From NCBI GenBank assembly GCA_028282325.1, contig JANQID010000019.1, positions 1 through 39,638 of the forward strand: a stretch of DNA of 39,638 nucleotides, read 5' to 3'. The stretch comes from Chloroflexaceae bacterium (GTDB lineage Bacteria > Chloroflexota > Chloroflexia > Chloroflexales > Chloroflexaceae). A program made the position numbers and the translations under genes. Of the stretch, positions 23,113 to 32,362 are shown piece by piece. Below the pieces are notes generated by a model. It did no database searches. It was not told where the DNA came from and was given only the letters and a program-made list of their open reading frames with translations. The stretch's first letter is position 1. Every line of letters begins with the position of its first letter.

Positions 23113-24060
23113 GTGAATATTCCGCGATTACGCGTGAAACCATCAAGGCTTAGTCTTATCGCAGTTGTATTGTCGCTCGCGTTCATTTCCGTCGCCTTGC
23201 AATCTCAGCACGTTCCAGATGACACCGAAGCGCAAACGACGACCTCCATCGCCCGCGCCAGGGTCGCGCTTCCGCCGGCGACAGCGACCAGCGCTCTCTC
23301 GGCGACGCCCACGCGCATTCCGCCAACCGCGACGCCAGAGACGCCTCCGCTGCCCAGTCGCCGCCCTGCCGTCCGGATGGAGTATATCCCGATCCTGATG
23401 TATCACTATGTGCGCGAGGTTGCGGAAGAGCTCGACCCGATGGGCTTTCGGCTTTCTGTGACGCCGGAGCGCTTCGCCGAGCAGATGGAATGGCTGCACG
23501 ACAACGACTATACGCCGGTTCGCCTCGACCAGCTCGCGGCGTGTCTGCGCAATACGGAGCCTTGCCCCGACCGTCTTGTAGCGCTGACCTTCGACGATGG
23601 CTATGAAGATTCGGCCAGCGCGGCGTTGCCGATCCTGAAGCGCTATCGTTTCCCGGCAACGTTTTTCATCGTGCCGGCGTTTGTTGACCAGCCGGGCTAT
23701 ATGTCGTGGGAACAAATTGAGCAGTTGCGCGATAACGGTATGGAAATCGGCTCCCATACGCTGATTCACGCCGATTTGACCGGGTTGAGCGTTGAAGCGG
23801 CGCGCCACGAGATCGAAGCGTCACGCGCGTTCCTCGAAGAGCGTCTGGGTGTGCCGGTGCGCAGTTTCTGCTACCCGGCCGGCAGCTATACGCCGCTCAT
23901 CTCCGGCATGGTGCGCCAGGCCGGCTACACCAGCGCCGTCACCGCGTCACCGCTTACCGGCTACAATCATATGTATCAACTCGCGCGCCGGCGTGTGTTG
24001 GGCGGCGAGACCATTGCGGGATTCCCATGGTATATGACTCCGCTGCCCGAACAGGAATAG
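23113..24060 (+). CDS. Membrane-anchored polysaccharide deacetylase (NodB homology domain)
   Basis: A 315-residue envelope enzyme. One N-terminal hydrophobic helix (about 14-29) without a lipobox should act as anchor or signal, followed by a Thr/Ala/Pro-rich linker to about 80. The NodB domain has I-P-I-L-M-Y-H-Y-V at its start, the catalytic L-T-F-D-D-G-Y-E-D near 157-165, the metal-binding G-S-H-T-L-I-H near 213-219 (H-x3-H), and F-C-Y-P-A-G-S-Y. It removes N- or O-acetyl groups from wall or capsular polymer. GTG 23113 is chosen with AAAGGG about 8 nt before it. It lies 12 nt behind the glycosidase gene; the two form an envelope-polymer operon. Confidence 0.9.
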   Translation: MNIPRLRVKPSRLSLIAVVLSLAFISVALQSQHVPDDTEAQTTTSIARARVALPPATATSALSATPTRIPPTATPETPPLPSRRPAVRMEYIPILMYHYVREVAEELDPMGFRLSVTPERFAEQMEWLHDNDYTPVRLDQLAACLRNTEPCPDRLVALTFDDGYEDSASAALPILKRYRFPATFFIVPAFVDQPGYMSWEQIEQLRDNGMEIGSHTLIHADLTGLSVEAARHEIEASRAFLEERLGVPVRSFCYPAGSYTPLISGMVRQAGYTSAVTASPLTGYNHMYQLARRRVLGGETIAGFPWYMTPLPEQE

Positions 24061-24079
24061 AACCGCGCCGCAGTCTCGC

Positions 24080-24192
24080 CGCAAAGAACGCACAGATCTT
24101 TGCGGGTTGCGCCCGGCGGCGGAAAACGGCCTGTCAGGTGCGGTGATAGTTCAATCGCACCACAAAGAACGCAGAGAGCGCAAAGATCTTTA
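24080..24192. repeat. Two copies of an 'aaagaacgc' dispersed repeat
   Basis: CCGCAAAGAACGCACAGATC (from 24079) continues into TTTGCGGG, and a related copy CACAAAGAACGCAGAGAGCG (from 24161) continues into CAAAGATCTTT. CGCAAAG (24080-24086) and CTTTGCG (24098-24104) form a 7-bp stem. The same family appears inverted at 36504-36534. CTGTCAGGTGCG at 24131-24142 is identical to 349-360. This spacer separates convergent genes and could act as a terminator region. Confidence 0.5.
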
Positions 24193-24215
24193 ATGATGTA
24201 TTGATACGCGAATCC

Positions 24216-25001
24216 CTACTCCCCCACTCCTTCTATCGCCTCCTGGAAGGCCTCGAACGGCAGCGCGCCGCGGATGACCTGGCCGTTGATCAGGAAGTTC
24301 GGCGTTGAATTTATGCCGAGCTGTTCCGCCAACGCCGCCTCGGTGCGCACCGCCTGCGCGACGCTCGGATCGTCCATACACTGCGCGAAAGCCGTCGCGT
24401 CGAGATTCAACTCGTCGGCGAATGCGACCATCATCTCCCGATCCTGCGTCGGATCGCCGCCCCAACGCTGGCCCTGCGTTGCAAACAACAGCTCATACAT
24501 CGGCCAGAACTGTTCCTGCGCCGCCGCACAACGGCTGGCCACCGCCGCCGTTTCCGCCGACGGGTGAATGTTCAGGGGATAGTCGCGAAAGACCAGCCGA
24601 ACCTGCCCGGTCGCGACATATTCCGCCTTGATGCGCCCGGCGGTCTCGTTCGCATAGCGCGCGCAGAAGGGGCATTCAAAGTCGCTGAACTCGTAGATCG
24701 TGATCGGTGCTGCGGGGTCGCCAATCGCGCGCGGATCGTCGTCGGGAACCAGCAGCGGGTCGATGTCGATGGCCGGGTCGAGACTCGGCATCGTCGGCTG
24801 TTCAAGCGCGGGTTGGGTCGGCAACGCGGCCTGATCAATCGTCGGGAGCGGAGCGACGCCGGACAGGGCGCGTTCGGTCTGGCGCACTTCGGCGGCGGAG
24901 CGAGCGGGTTCCGGTGGAGCGGGCGCGCCACACGCGGTCAGCAACATCGCAGCGACGGCGATCAACAAGACGGTTATCCGGTCCACAAGACCTCCCTGCA
25001 T
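24216..25001 (-). CDS. DsbA-like thioredoxin-fold lipoprotein
   Basis: A 261-residue exported thiol oxidoreductase. The signal peptide ends in lipobox L-T-A-C (C24); a Pro/Ala-rich tether runs to about 80. The DsbA-type thioredoxin domain has the active site C-P-F-C (110-113) in D-F-E-C-P-F-C-A-R-Y and the cis-Pro motif S-T-P-N-F-L-I near residue 230-236, with the helical insertion between. C-P-F-C is typical of BdbD/DsbA-like proteins that make or shuffle disulfides in exported proteins. I chose ATG 25001, with AAGGAG 8 nt before it; GTG six codons later, just after GGAGG, is an alternative that would leave a shorter signal peptide. Confidence 0.88.
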   Translation of the reverse strand: MQGGLVDRITVLLIAVAAMLLTACGAPAPPEPARSAAEVRQTERALSGVAPLPTIDQAALPTQPALEQPTMPSLDPAIDIDPLLVPDDDPRAIGDPAAPITIYEFSDFECPFCARYANETAGRIKAEYVATGQVRLVFRDYPLNIHPSAETAAVASRCAAAQEQFWPMYELLFATQGQRWGGDPTQDREMMVAFADELNLDATAFAQCMDDPSVAQAVRTEAALAEQLGINSTPNFLINGQVIRGALPFEAFQEAIEGVGE

Positions 25002-25003
25002 CC

Positions 25004-25079
25004 TATCGGCTCCTTCGATATCGGGCCAATCTTCATTCGCCCTGGCGTGCCGTAGGCTCATGATTATCTATCGGCTATG
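25004..25079. repeat. ATAGCCGAT-type short repeat between lipoprotein and protease genes
   Basis: CCTATCGGCT (25004-25013) and CGATATCGGG (25016-25025), then CTATCGGCTATG (25068-25079), match the repeat family seen densely at 36361-36660 and 37130-37212. The last copy, read on the minus strand, supplies the final codons and the TAG stop of the aspartic-protease gene. Confidence 0.5.
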
Positions 25080-25943
25080 AGCGAACGGTTCCAGCATGCA
25101 CACCCGGCGCTCGTAATCGAGCGTCATCCCGGTGAAGCGGGAGAGCGTGCGATTGCCAATGTTCGCCCGACCCGCGCGCCGCAAATCGCCGCCGGTCGTT
25201 TCGGCGGCGAGCACATCCAATTCAATATCGTGCAACGTAAACGGATCCAACCGCAACGAACGCGCTGTCCGGCGCACAACATCGCTGGCGCCGCCGAAAC
25301 CACTACCACGAGACAGCGTAACATCAGCCGCACCCGGCTGCAAGCCCAATTGCGCGGCGAGGTCGGGGCCCAGCGTCAAACCACCGTTCGAGCCGGTGTC
25401 GATTGTGGCCAGAGGAATATGAATATGCTCATTGAGGAGCACATCGCGCACCGCCGGAAAGTGTTCAAAGAAAACCAGCTCCAACATCGCTCCACATTCG
25501 GGGAGCGCCGGAAGCCCCAGGTCGAGGTGGCTGAAACGCACCGACCGGCGGGCGTAATCGACGCCCAGGATCAGGCGCGAGAGCACATTGTAGCCCAGCG
25601 CCAGATCCACCGGGAACGGCGCAGCGCTCAGGTCGATTGCCAGCGCGAAGAGGTCGCGTAATTCCAGATCGCCGAGCCGCAACCAGGGCAATACTGTTTC
25701 GGTGAACGGAATGGCATCGCTGGCGGCGTCCTGGCCCAGAGCGAAATCGCCGAGCCGCAGCCCCAGCCGCCGGGCCAGCCCCAGATCGATCGCGGACGGA
25801 TCGGTGCCGGTGTCGATCAGGACAGTGAGCGGATGCCCGCCCGGCCCAGCAGCCATACAGCGCACCACGCGCGGCTCAAACAGCAGCGGAAGTTCGACGA
25901 CGCCGCTGGCGGGAAAGATCAGCCTGGTTCGGTCGTCGAGCAT
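25068..25943 (-). CDS. Two-lobed retropepsin-like aspartic protease homologue
   Basis: A 291-residue protein without a signal peptide or membrane segment, so probably cytoplasmic. It has two aspartic-protease motifs, L-I-D-T-G-T-D (42-48) and T-I-D-T-G-S-N (180-186). Each half ends with the closing strand motif (L-G-Y-N-V-L-S-R-L near 116-124; I-G-N-R-T-L-S-R-F near 262-270). Both catalytic Asp residues are present, so one chain could form the active site that retropepsins build from two chains, as pepsin does. The protein lacks the Thr/Ser usually following DTG in the first lobe only in detail (DTGT, DTGS both acceptable). Substrate unknown. It lies 22 nt after the acyl-CoA dehydrogenase gene on the same strand. 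Confidence 0.75.
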   Translation of the reverse strand: MLDDRTRLIFPASGVVELPLLFEPRVVRCMAAGPGGHPLTVLIDTGTDPSAIDLGLARRLGLRLGDFALGQDAASDAIPFTETVLPWLRLGDLELRDLFALAIDLSAAPFPVDLALGYNVLSRLILGVDYARRSVRFSHLDLGLPALPECGAMLELVFFEHFPAVRDVLLNEHIHIPLATIDTGSNGGLTLGPDLAAQLGLQPGAADVTLSRGSGFGGASDVVRRTARSLRLDPFTLHDIELDVLAAETTGGDLRRAGRANIGNRTLSRFTGMTLDYERRVCMLEPFAHSR

Positions 25944-25965
25944 AGATGCAAAGCCCCCGTATGCG

Positions 25966-27114
25966 TCAGCGCAGCAGCGAGCGGCCGATGATCTCCTTCA
26001 TAATCTCGGTCGTGCCGCCATAGATCGTCTGGACGCGTGCATCAAGATAGGCCGTGGCAATTGGGTATTCGAGCATATACCCGTAGCCGCCGTGCAGTTG
26101 CAGGCATTGATCGACAATCCGCTTCTGCAATTCGGTCGTCCACCACTTGGCCATCGACGCAACCTCCGTCGTCAAGTCGCCACGATTGAGCGCCAGCACG
26201 CACTGATCCACAAACACGCGCCCGATCTGGACTTCGGTCTGCATCTCGGCGAGCGCGAAGCGAACATGCTGAAACTGTCCGATCGGCTGGCCAAACGCCT
26301 CACGCTCCTTGCAATACCGGATCGCTCCATCGAGCGCAGCCTCAGCGGCGGCGACCGCGCCCACGGCGATGGTCAGGCGCTCCTGCGGCAGTTGCTGCAT
26401 CAAATAGACAAAGCCCTGGCCCTCTTCGCCCAGCCGATTCGCTACCGGAACGCGCACATCGTGGAAGAAGAGCTCGGCGGTGTCCTGGGCGTGCAGCCCG
26501 ATCTTCTCCAGATTGCGCCCGCGTTCAAAACCGGCCATACCGCGCTCAACCACCAGCAAGCTGATGCCCTTGTGGCCGCGATCGGGGTTGGTTTTGGCCA
26601 CAACCACCACCAGATCGCTGTTGATGCCGTTGGTGATAAAGGTCTTCTGGCCGTTCAAAATATAGTCGTCGCCGTCGTGGACCGCCATTGTGCGAATGCC
26701 GGCCAGGTCGCTGCCCGCGCTTGGCTCGGTCATAGCAATCGCCGTGATGCATTCGCCGTTGACCATCTTCGGCAGCCAGCGCTCTTTCTGCTCCGGCGCG
26801 GCGTAGTGCAAAAAGTAAGGCACGACCACATCGGAGTGCAGCCCGAAGCCAACGCCGACGCCGGTCGCCCCGACGCGCCAAGTCTCTTCGCCAAGGATCA
26901 TGTTATAGCGAAAATCCGGCTCTTCCGCGCCGCCATACGCTTCAGGCACGCTCATCGCCAGAAAGCCTTGCTCTCCGGCTCTGCGCCACGTCTCGCGCGG
27001 CACAAGCCCATCTTTCTCCCACTGGGCATGAAAAGGGATGACTTCGCGTTCCAGGAAAGTTTGGAACGCGTCGCGAAACATCCGATGTTCGGGTTCAAAA
27101 ATTGTGCGTTGCAT
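25966..27114 (-). CDS. Acyl-CoA dehydrogenase
   Basis: A 382-residue FAD enzyme making the alpha,beta-double bond of acyl-CoA, first oxidative step of beta-oxidation. The FAD and substrate signatures are M-T-E-P-S-A-G-S-D (128-136) and G-x-K-x-F-I-T-N-G (about 155-163). The C-terminal helix ends Y-G-G-T-T-E-I-M-K-E-I-I-G-R. The MCAD-type catalytic Glu position beside G-T is Gly here, but Q-E-R-L (E245) sits where isovaleryl-CoA and long-chain dehydrogenases keep their base, so activity is likely with that geometry. The ATG overlaps the ligase stop (TGATG), with AAGGTG upstream. Confidence 0.93.
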   Translation of the reverse strand: MQRTIFEPEHRMFRDAFQTFLEREVIPFHAQWEKDGLVPRETWRRAGEQGFLAMSVPEAYGGAEEPDFRYNMILGEETWRVGATGVGVGFGLHSDVVVPYFLHYAAPEQKERWLPKMVNGECITAIAMTEPSAGSDLAGIRTMAVHDGDDYILNGQKTFITNGINSDLVVVVAKTNPDRGHKGISLLVVERGMAGFERGRNLEKIGLHAQDTAELFFHDVRVPVANRLGEEGQGFVYLMQQLPQERLTIAVGAVAAAEAALDGAIRYCKEREAFGQPIGQFQHVRFALAEMQTEVQIGRVFVDQCVLALNRGDLTTEVASMAKWWTTELQKRIVDQCLQLHGGYGYMLEYPIATAYLDARVQTIYGGTTEIMKEIIGRSLLR

Positions 27115-28739
27115 CAGACCAATTCACCTTTAGCGTGACGGTGTCGCAACACCTTCTTGTCGAATTTTCCCACGCTGGTCTTGGGAATCTCGGCGATGAT
27201 CAGGAAACGATCGGGGATCTGGAACCTGGCAAAGTGCTGCGCCAGATGCGCCCGCAGTTCATCTTCGCTCAACTCGCCGGCGTCCTTCGTCGGCACGACC
27301 ACCGCCAGCGGGCGCTCGCCCCAATTCTCGTCGGGGATGGCGATCACCGCCGCCTCCATTACGCGGGGATGCGCCATCAGCGTATTTTCCAGGGCGACGC
27401 TCGAAATCCACTCGCCCCCGCTCTTGACCAGATCTTTCGTGCGGTCGGTGATGTACATATAGCCGTCAGGCGAGATCGTCACCACATCGCCGGTGCGGAA
27501 CCACCCGTCGGCGGTGATCGCATCGCGGTTGGATTCGACCTTATAGTAACCTTTCGCAATCCAGGGGCCGCGCACCTGTAACTCACCCATCGTCGCGCCG
27601 TCCCAGGGCAATTCCTCGCCCTCCAGGTTGACGATGCGCATCTCGACGCCGGCGATGGGATAGCCCTGGCGCGCTTTGATGTCCCACTTCTCGTGGTCGG
27701 GCAAATCGCGGTGATGGCGTTGCAACTTGGAAACCGTTCCCAACGGCGACATCTCGGTCATGCCCCAGGCGTGAACGACATTGACGCCCAGCTCTTTTTC
27801 GTAGCCCTCGATCAGGGCGCGCGGCATCGCGGCGCCGCCGACCACGAGGCTGCGCACGTGCGAGACGTCGCGCGGGTTGCTCTTCAGTTCGTGATAGAGC
27901 GCATTCCAGATCGTCGGCACGCCCGCGGCGACGGACACCTTCTCCTCAGCGATCAAGTCGGCGAGGGCAGCGGCGTTCATATGCGATCCAGGGAAGACGA
28001 TGTCCGCGCCGGCCATCGTACACGAGTAGGGCAAACCCCAGGCCATTGCGTGGAACATTGGCACCACGGGCATCACCACATCTTCTTCGATCAAACCAAG
28101 CGCGCTGGCCTGGTTTTCGCCGTAGGTATGCAAGAACATCGAGCGGTGGCTGTAGAGCACGCCCTTGGGGTCGCCGGTTGTGCCGCTGGTATAGCACAGC
28201 CCCATCGCCGTACGCTCGTCGGTCACCGTCCAATCGAACGCCTCGCCAGCCTCGGCCATCAACTCTTCGTAGAACAACACATTCGGCAGCTTCGTCTCAA
28301 GACCGCGCTCGGCATTAAACAACACATAGTGCTGCACCGTGCGCAGGTGCGGGGCGATCCGCTCGAACAGCGGCAGGAGCGTGCCGTCTACAAAGACGAC
28401 CTTATCCTCGGCATGGTTAATGATCCAGGCAAGTTGATCGGGGGAGAGGCGAATGTTGAGCGTGTGGCAAACTGCGGAACAACCCGGCGCCGCGTAGTAC
28501 AACTCAAGGTGCTGGTAGTTGTTCCAGGCGAAGGTGCCAACCCGATCGCCGGTCTGTACATCCAGGCTGCGCAATACATTCGCCAGGCGTTTCACGCGCC
28601 CATAGAATTGGGCGTAGGTGTAGCGATGCATCGAACCGTCGGGCAGTTTGGTGGAGATTTGCTTGTGGGGAAACATGCGATAGGCATGTTCGAGAATGCG
28701 ATCCAGCGTCAACTGGTAATCCATCATCAGGCCCTGCAT
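27114..28739 (-). CDS. Fatty-acid-CoA ligase, AMP-forming
   Basis: A 541-residue member of the adenylate-forming family that activates a fatty acid to acyl-CoA, feeding the dehydrogenase translated from the overlapping next gene. The phosphate loop is [11 protein letters not shown] near residue 180; A-W-G-M-T-E lies near 325, G-W-F-R-T-G-D near 415 and the hinge [14 protein letters not shown] near 430-443, with catalytic Lys in the tail (V-G-K-F-D-K-K). The relatives I recall are medium/long-chain ligases beginning 'M-x-G-L-M-M-D'. ATG 28739 is chosen because GGAGGG lies 9 nt before it; the first in-frame ATG at 28748 touches that site. Confidence 0.92.
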   Translation of the reverse strand: MQGLMMDYQLTLDRILEHAYRMFPHKQISTKLPDGSMHRYTYAQFYGRVKRLANVLRSLDVQTGDRVGTFAWNNYQHLELYYAAPGCSAVCHTLNIRLSPDQLAWIINHAEDKVVFVDGTLLPLFERIAPHLRTVQHYVLFNAERGLETKLPNVLFYEELMAEAGEAFDWTVTDERTAMGLCYTSGTTGDPKGVLYSHRSMFLHTYGENQASALGLIEEDVVMPVVPMFHAMAWGLPYSCTMAGADIVFPGSHMNAAALADLIAEEKVSVAAGVPTIWNALYHELKSNPRDVSHVRSLVVGGAAMPRALIEGYEKELGVNVVHAWGMTEMSPLGTVSKLQRHHRDLPDHEKWDIKARQGYPIAGVEMRIVNLEGEELPWDGATMGELQVRGPWIAKGYYKVESNRDAITADGWFRTGDVVTISPDGYMYITDRTKDLVKSGGEWISSVALENTLMAHPRVMEAAVIAIPDENWGERPLAVVVPTKDAGELSEDELRAHLAQHFARFQIPDRFLIIAEIPKTSVGKFDKKVLRHRHAKGELV

Positions 28740-28909
28740 TGGACACATCCCTCCGTTGGCATATTAAAGTTATCGGCTTATCCGTGCGTCGCTGCCGGAT
28801 AGCAGCGCAGCGTTATCGCCACGCGCACAACCGGGCCGTTGCGGTTGTCGAACGGCTGCCGAGCGTGTATGCAAGCGGAATTATGGCCAGAAGCGGCGCG
28901 TGCGCGATA

Positions 28910-28918
28910 AGTATAACA
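28910..28918 (-). promoter_or_regulatory. Extended -10 promoter TGTTATACT upstream of the ligase gene
   Basis: The minus-strand string TGTTATACT (28918 down to 28910) is identical to the extended -10 before the CBS-rubredoxin gene. Transcription would start near 28903, giving a leader of about 164 nt to ATG 28739. No -35 match is evident. The spacer otherwise shows two related CCGGATA...GCAGCGCA stretches (28796 and 28937) but no gene. Confidence 0.4.
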
Positions 28919-28972
28919 CAGAACGCGCTGCATCGCCGGATAACGCAGCGCAATGAGGTCAGGATTGCTGCA

Positions 28973-29983
28973 CTACGCCATTCGATAGATCAGATCGCCG
29001 GTTAACGCCCGATCCATCGTCAACTCGCCGTGAACTTCCAGCACGTCGAGGTGACCCATCACTTCCGACACGATCAGGAAGGTTTCGACCTCCGCCCTGG
29101 GGCCGAAGAGAGCGACCGCCACATCCCAGAGCGTGCCCGGCTGTTCGGCGAGCGTCGTGCGAATGCGCTCCAGCCGCCGCTCGTGGAACTGGTTGCGCGT
29201 TGTGATCAGTTCGGGCGCGTCGGTGACGATGGGGCCATGCCCCGGCAGCACCGCCTCGATGGGCATTTCGGCGACGCGCCGCAGCGAGGCCCAGTAGTCG
29301 AGCAGGGAGCGCCGGCGGCGGAACGAACCCGTCGGTGGCGGTTCGATCAAGGCGTTGGAGCTGATGTTGGCCAGCAGGTGATCGTTGCCGATCAGCAGTT
29401 TGCGGTCGGAATGAAAAAAGCAGATCAGCCCGCTGGCGTGGCCGGGGCAGTGCAGTACCTGCCAGTCTTCGCCCGCCAGATCGATCTGGTCGCCCTCGTC
29501 AAGCGTTTCGGCAACCGGAGACGGTTGGGCGCAGCCCTGCATATAGCGCGTCGCTTTGAGCACCGTGTTGCGCAAAGACTCCGGCACGCCCGCTTCATGC
29601 AGCAGCGCGGAGTACCACTCGGCATAGCGCTGCCACTGGCGCTCGTAGTCGGTGAGCGTCTCGATATTGAACGGGTGGGTGATCACCTGCGCGCCCGCCG
29701 CGGCGATCTCTCCGGCCAGACCGTAGTGATCGACGTGGGCGTGGCTGATGATGAGCCGGTCGATGTCGGCGAATGTGTACCCAAGCTCGCCGAGATGGAT
29801 CTGCAACGCCCGACGCGCGTCGGCATTCGATGGGCCGGTATCGATGAGCGTACGCGGTTCGGCGTCGAATAGGTAGGTGTGGATCGGGCCAACCGCGAAC
29901 GGCGTCGGCAGCGTTAACTGATAGATTGGCAAATCGGCGCTGATTTGGAGCGGCTTAAGCTGTTCAAGAGATTCGTCTGTCAT
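28973..29983 (-). CDS. MBL-fold metallo-hydrolase
   Basis: A 336-residue metallo-beta-lactamase-fold hydrolase, probably cytoplasmic. The metal motif S-H-A-H-V-D-H is at 80-86, with further ligands in C-P-G-H-A-S-G, G-N-D-H and L-P-G-H-G-P. L-I-D-T-G opens the fold at 47-51. The C-terminal helical region resembles the LACTB2/hydroxyacylglutathione-hydrolase-like branch that often carries an extra winged-helix-like tail. Lying among acyl-CoA genes, a thioesterase-like or glyoxalase II-like role is possible but not shown. ATG 29983 is preferred to 30016 on homology of the start; no strong ribosome site precedes either. Confidence 0.87.
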   Translation of the reverse strand: MTDESLEQLKPLQISADLPIYQLTLPTPFAVGPIHTYLFDAEPRTLIDTGPSNADARRALQIHLGELGYTFADIDRLIISHAHVDHYGLAGEIAAAGAQVITHPFNIETLTDYERQWQRYAEWYSALLHEAGVPESLRNTVLKATRYMQGCAQPSPVAETLDEGDQIDLAGEDWQVLHCPGHASGLICFFHSDRKLLIGNDHLLANISSNALIEPPPTGSFRRRRSLLDYWASLRRVAEMPIEAVLPGHGPIVTDAPELITTRNQFHERRLERIRTTLAEQPGTLWDVAVALFGPRAEVETFLIVSEVMGHLDVLEVHGELTMDRALTGDLIYRMA

Positions 29984-30040
29984 ACTGTACCCGGATGATG
30001 TAAAGCGTTTCGCCACAGTTGTTATGCATTATCGTCAATT

Positions 30041-30068
30041 GTTGGGGCGAAAGATTTCTCGCCCCTAC
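30041..30068. repeat. Dispersed hairpin element, copy 2
   Basis: GGGGCGA (30044-30050) pairs with TCGCCCC (30059-30065), with two more pairs outside one mismatch (GTT/TAC). It is the same kind of element as at 21177-21200. It follows the thiolase stop by 12 nt on the minus strand and may terminate that transcript. Confidence 0.55.
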
Positions 30069-30079
30069 GCAAAATAACA

Positions 30080-31231
30080 TTACACTCGTTCAATGATCGT
30101 CGCGTTGGCCATGCCGCCGCCTTCGCAGATCGCGATCAGGCCGTAGCGCCCGTCGCAGCGCTCCAGTTCGTGCAGCAGCGTAGTCAGGAGGCGCGTGCCG
30201 GTGGCGCCCAGCGGGTGACCCAGCGCGATCGCACTGCCGTTGACGTTGACCTTGTCCCACGGTGCGCCGATCTCTTTGTGCCACGACAGCACAATCGAAG
30301 CGAAAGCCTCGTTGACCTCGAACAGGTCGATGTCTTCGACCCGCAGCCCGGAGCGTTGCAGGATCTTGCGCGTCACCGGTATCGGGCCGGTCAGCATCGT
30401 TACCGGATCGACGCCGACCACGGCGAAGGAGACGAAGCGCGCCCGCGGGCGCACCCCCAGCGCGTCGGCCATCTCGCGCGAGGCGATCAGCGTGACCGAC
30501 GCCCCATCGGAGATCTGGCTGGAGTTGCCGGCGGTGATCAGTTCGAGGTCGGGGAAAGCGGGCGGCAGGGTCGCCAGCTTTTCCAGCGAGGTGTCGGCCC
30601 GGATGCCCTCGTCGGCGTCAAAGACGGCGCCGTCGATCGGCACGGGGACGATCTCGGCGCGGAAACGGCCTGCGGCCCGGGCTGCTGCCGCGCGCCGGTG
30701 GCTCTCAAGACTCAGGTGGTCGAGATCCGCGCGCGTGATGTTCCAACGCTGGGCAATCAACTCCGCGCCGTGGGCCTGGTCAAACCAGCGGGTGATGTTG
30801 TAGCGGTTGGCGATGCTCTCGGTCAGCGGCGTGCCGGGGCCGCCCTGAAACGCCGCCCACATCGGCACCCGCGACATCACCTCCACGCCGCCGGCAATCA
30901 CCAGATCGTAGGCGCCGGACATCACGCCCTGAGCAGCGAAATGGACGGATTGCAGGCTCGATCCGCACTGGCGATCGATTGTTGTGCCGGGGACTGTTTC
31001 GGGCATACCGGCGGAGAGCCAGGCGTTGCGGGCGATGTTCGCCGACTGTTCACCGGCCTGCGCCACACAGCCGATCAGCACATCATCGACGCGGGAGGGA
31101 TCGATCTGATGGCGTTGCACCAGCGTGGTCAGCATATGGGCCAGCAGATCGACCGGATGAACCACACTCAGCGACTTGCCGCGCTTGCCAGTCGGCGTTC
31201 GCGCAGCGTCGAGCAAAAACGCTTCTCGCAT
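30080..31231 (-). CDS. Thiolase (acetyl-CoA C-acyltransferase)
   Basis: A 383-residue thiolase, the last step of beta-oxidation (or acetoacetyl-CoA formation). Nucleophile C89 lies in D-R-Q-C-G-S-S; the family blocks N-E-A-F-A, N-V-N-G-S-A-I-A-L-G-H-P-L-G-A-T-G and C-E-G-G-G-M-A-N-A follow, with catalytic His and second Cys. Cys is followed by G-S-S rather than the more usual A-S-G, which is common in the wider thiolase family. ATG 31231 has GAGGTG 5-6 nt before it, and the longer frame has unrelated residues, so it is the start. Probably transcribed from the TGG-TATGAT element at 31287-31295. Confidence 0.93.
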   Translation of the reverse strand: MREAFLLDAARTPTGKRGKSLSVVHPVDLLAHMLTTLVQRHQIDPSRVDDVLIGCVAQAGEQSANIARNAWLSAGMPETVPGTTIDRQCGSSLQSVHFAAQGVMSGAYDLVIAGGVEVMSRVPMWAAFQGGPGTPLTESIANRYNITRWFDQAHGAELIAQRWNITRADLDHLSLESHRRAAAARAAGRFRAEIVPVPIDGAVFDADEGIRADTSLEKLATLPPAFPDLELITAGNSSQISDGASVTLIASREMADALGVRPRARFVSFAVVGVDPVTMLTGPIPVTRKILQRSGLRVEDIDLFEVNEAFASIVLSWHKEIGAPWDKVNVNGSAIALGHPLGATGTRLLTTLLHELERCDGRYGLIAICEGGGMANATIIERV

Positions 31232-31286
31232 ATTTTCACCTCGTTGTGTCTGTGAGCAGAGAGGCCGCTTCGATCCTACGTCCCCT

Positions 31287-31295
31287 ATCATACCA
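31287..31295 (-). promoter_or_regulatory. Extended -10 promoter TGGTATGAT for the thiolase gene
   Basis: On the minus strand TGG-TATGAT runs from 31295 to 31287. Transcription would start near 31280, about 50 nt before ATG 31231. No clear -35 is seen, which an extended -10 can compensate. The same nine bases occur at 32395-32403 on the plus strand. Confidence 0.5.
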
Positions 31296-31336
31296 CTCGG
31301 CGATACAGAGCCGACAGAGCGCTGCGGGCCATCGCG

Positions 31337-32320
31337 TCATTCATGATCGCCGGAGGTCGGCAAATCGTGCAGCGGGCCGACGAGCATAAAGTAGAGGTAG
31401 ATGCGCAATACCAGAACGCCAAAGAGGATGCCGATAATCGCGGCGATGAGGCTGTAGGGGTGCGCCGCCGACAGCGAGATGCGCAACATTACCGTCGAGA
31501 TGACGAAGCCCGCGTTGCGAAACACCAGTTGATAGCTATCGGTCAACAGCAGTGACAGGATCAGGATCAGCACGTCGGTGAAAATCAGGATGGTGAAAAA
31601 ATCGGCGTAGAAGATCGTTGTCAGCGTGCGCTTGTCAACGAAGCCCTCGAAGATCGCGCGATACGACTCGACGCCCCAGGTCCACAGGCTCAGCGCCGCC
31701 AGCCCGAAGAGCAATACGCTCAACCCCAGCGCGATGATCTTCTTGCGGGCAATAAAGCGTTCCAGTTCCAGCGACGAAACCTCATGGAACTGCTCGCGGC
31801 TTGTACGGCGGCGGTTGATGTGGTAGAACACCGCCACCAGCAGAAACAGCAGCAGCCCGCCGAACATATCGGTCAGCGTTGTGACGAACGCATCGAACTG
31901 CTGATCCACATGACTGAAGTCGTCGAACTTGGTCAGATCTTTGAACACATTGCGAATAGTAATCAGCGAGATAATCTCGAATTGGGCGCCGACGGCGAGC
32001 GTCGTCGATTGGGGAATCGACAGCACCAGCAACAATACTTCGTAGAAGAGGATCAGCACGAACGGGGTGTAGATCGCCGAGAGGTAGCTTGACCCGACGA
32101 CTACGGCAAACCGTGCCAACGCCGGCACATTCTGCACCAGAAAAACCAAACCGAGATGCGATAGAAAGCCCAGCGTGGCCAGGTAGATCATCAACCGCCC
32201 GGCCTGCTCGCGGCGATGGGGCGTGGCCAGCAGATCATAGAATGCCGCAACACGATTCTGCCACGCATCCAGCCGCGTGGGCGCGGGGCGCTGCCGTCCG
32301 GTTGGATTCACGGCGGTCAT
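31337..32320 (-). CDS. Polytopic membrane protein of unknown function
   Basis: I do not recognise this 327-residue protein. It has a basic N-tail (about 40 residues) and at least six hydrophobic segments: about 45-63, 82-105, 155-172, 198-218, 240-262 and 283-307. Between segments 2 and 3 is a cytoplasmic or external loop containing [13 protein letters not shown] charged stretch ([13 protein letters not shown]) follows segment 3. No catalytic motif is apparent. It is divergent from the HSD10-type dehydrogenase gene and shares its promoter region, but nothing else points to a role. Confidence 0.75.
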   Translation of the reverse strand: MTAVNPTGRQRPAPTRLDAWQNRVAAFYDLLATPHRREQAGRLMIYLATLGFLSHLGLVFLVQNVPALARFAVVVGSSYLSAIYTPFVLILFYEVLLLVLSIPQSTTLAVGAQFEIISLITIRNVFKDLTKFDDFSHVDQQFDAFVTTLTDMFGGLLLFLLVAVFYHINRRRTSREQFHEVSSLELERFIARKKIIALGLSVLLFGLAALSLWTWGVESYRAIFEGFVDKRTLTTIFYADFFTILIFTDVLILILSLLLTDSYQLVFRNAGFVISTVMLRISLSAAHPYSLIAAIIGILFGVLVLRIYLYFMLVGPLHDLPTSGDHE

Positions 32321-32362
32321 CGCACGCCTCTTTCACGACTTGCCCGAAAAGTTCCCGGCGCT

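Noticed and set aside
25702-27138. A 478-codon frame on the plus strand opposite the acyl-CoA dehydrogenase
   Set aside because: It is antisense to two clear minus-strand genes and shows no family motif, only His/Arg/Ala-rich shadow residues.
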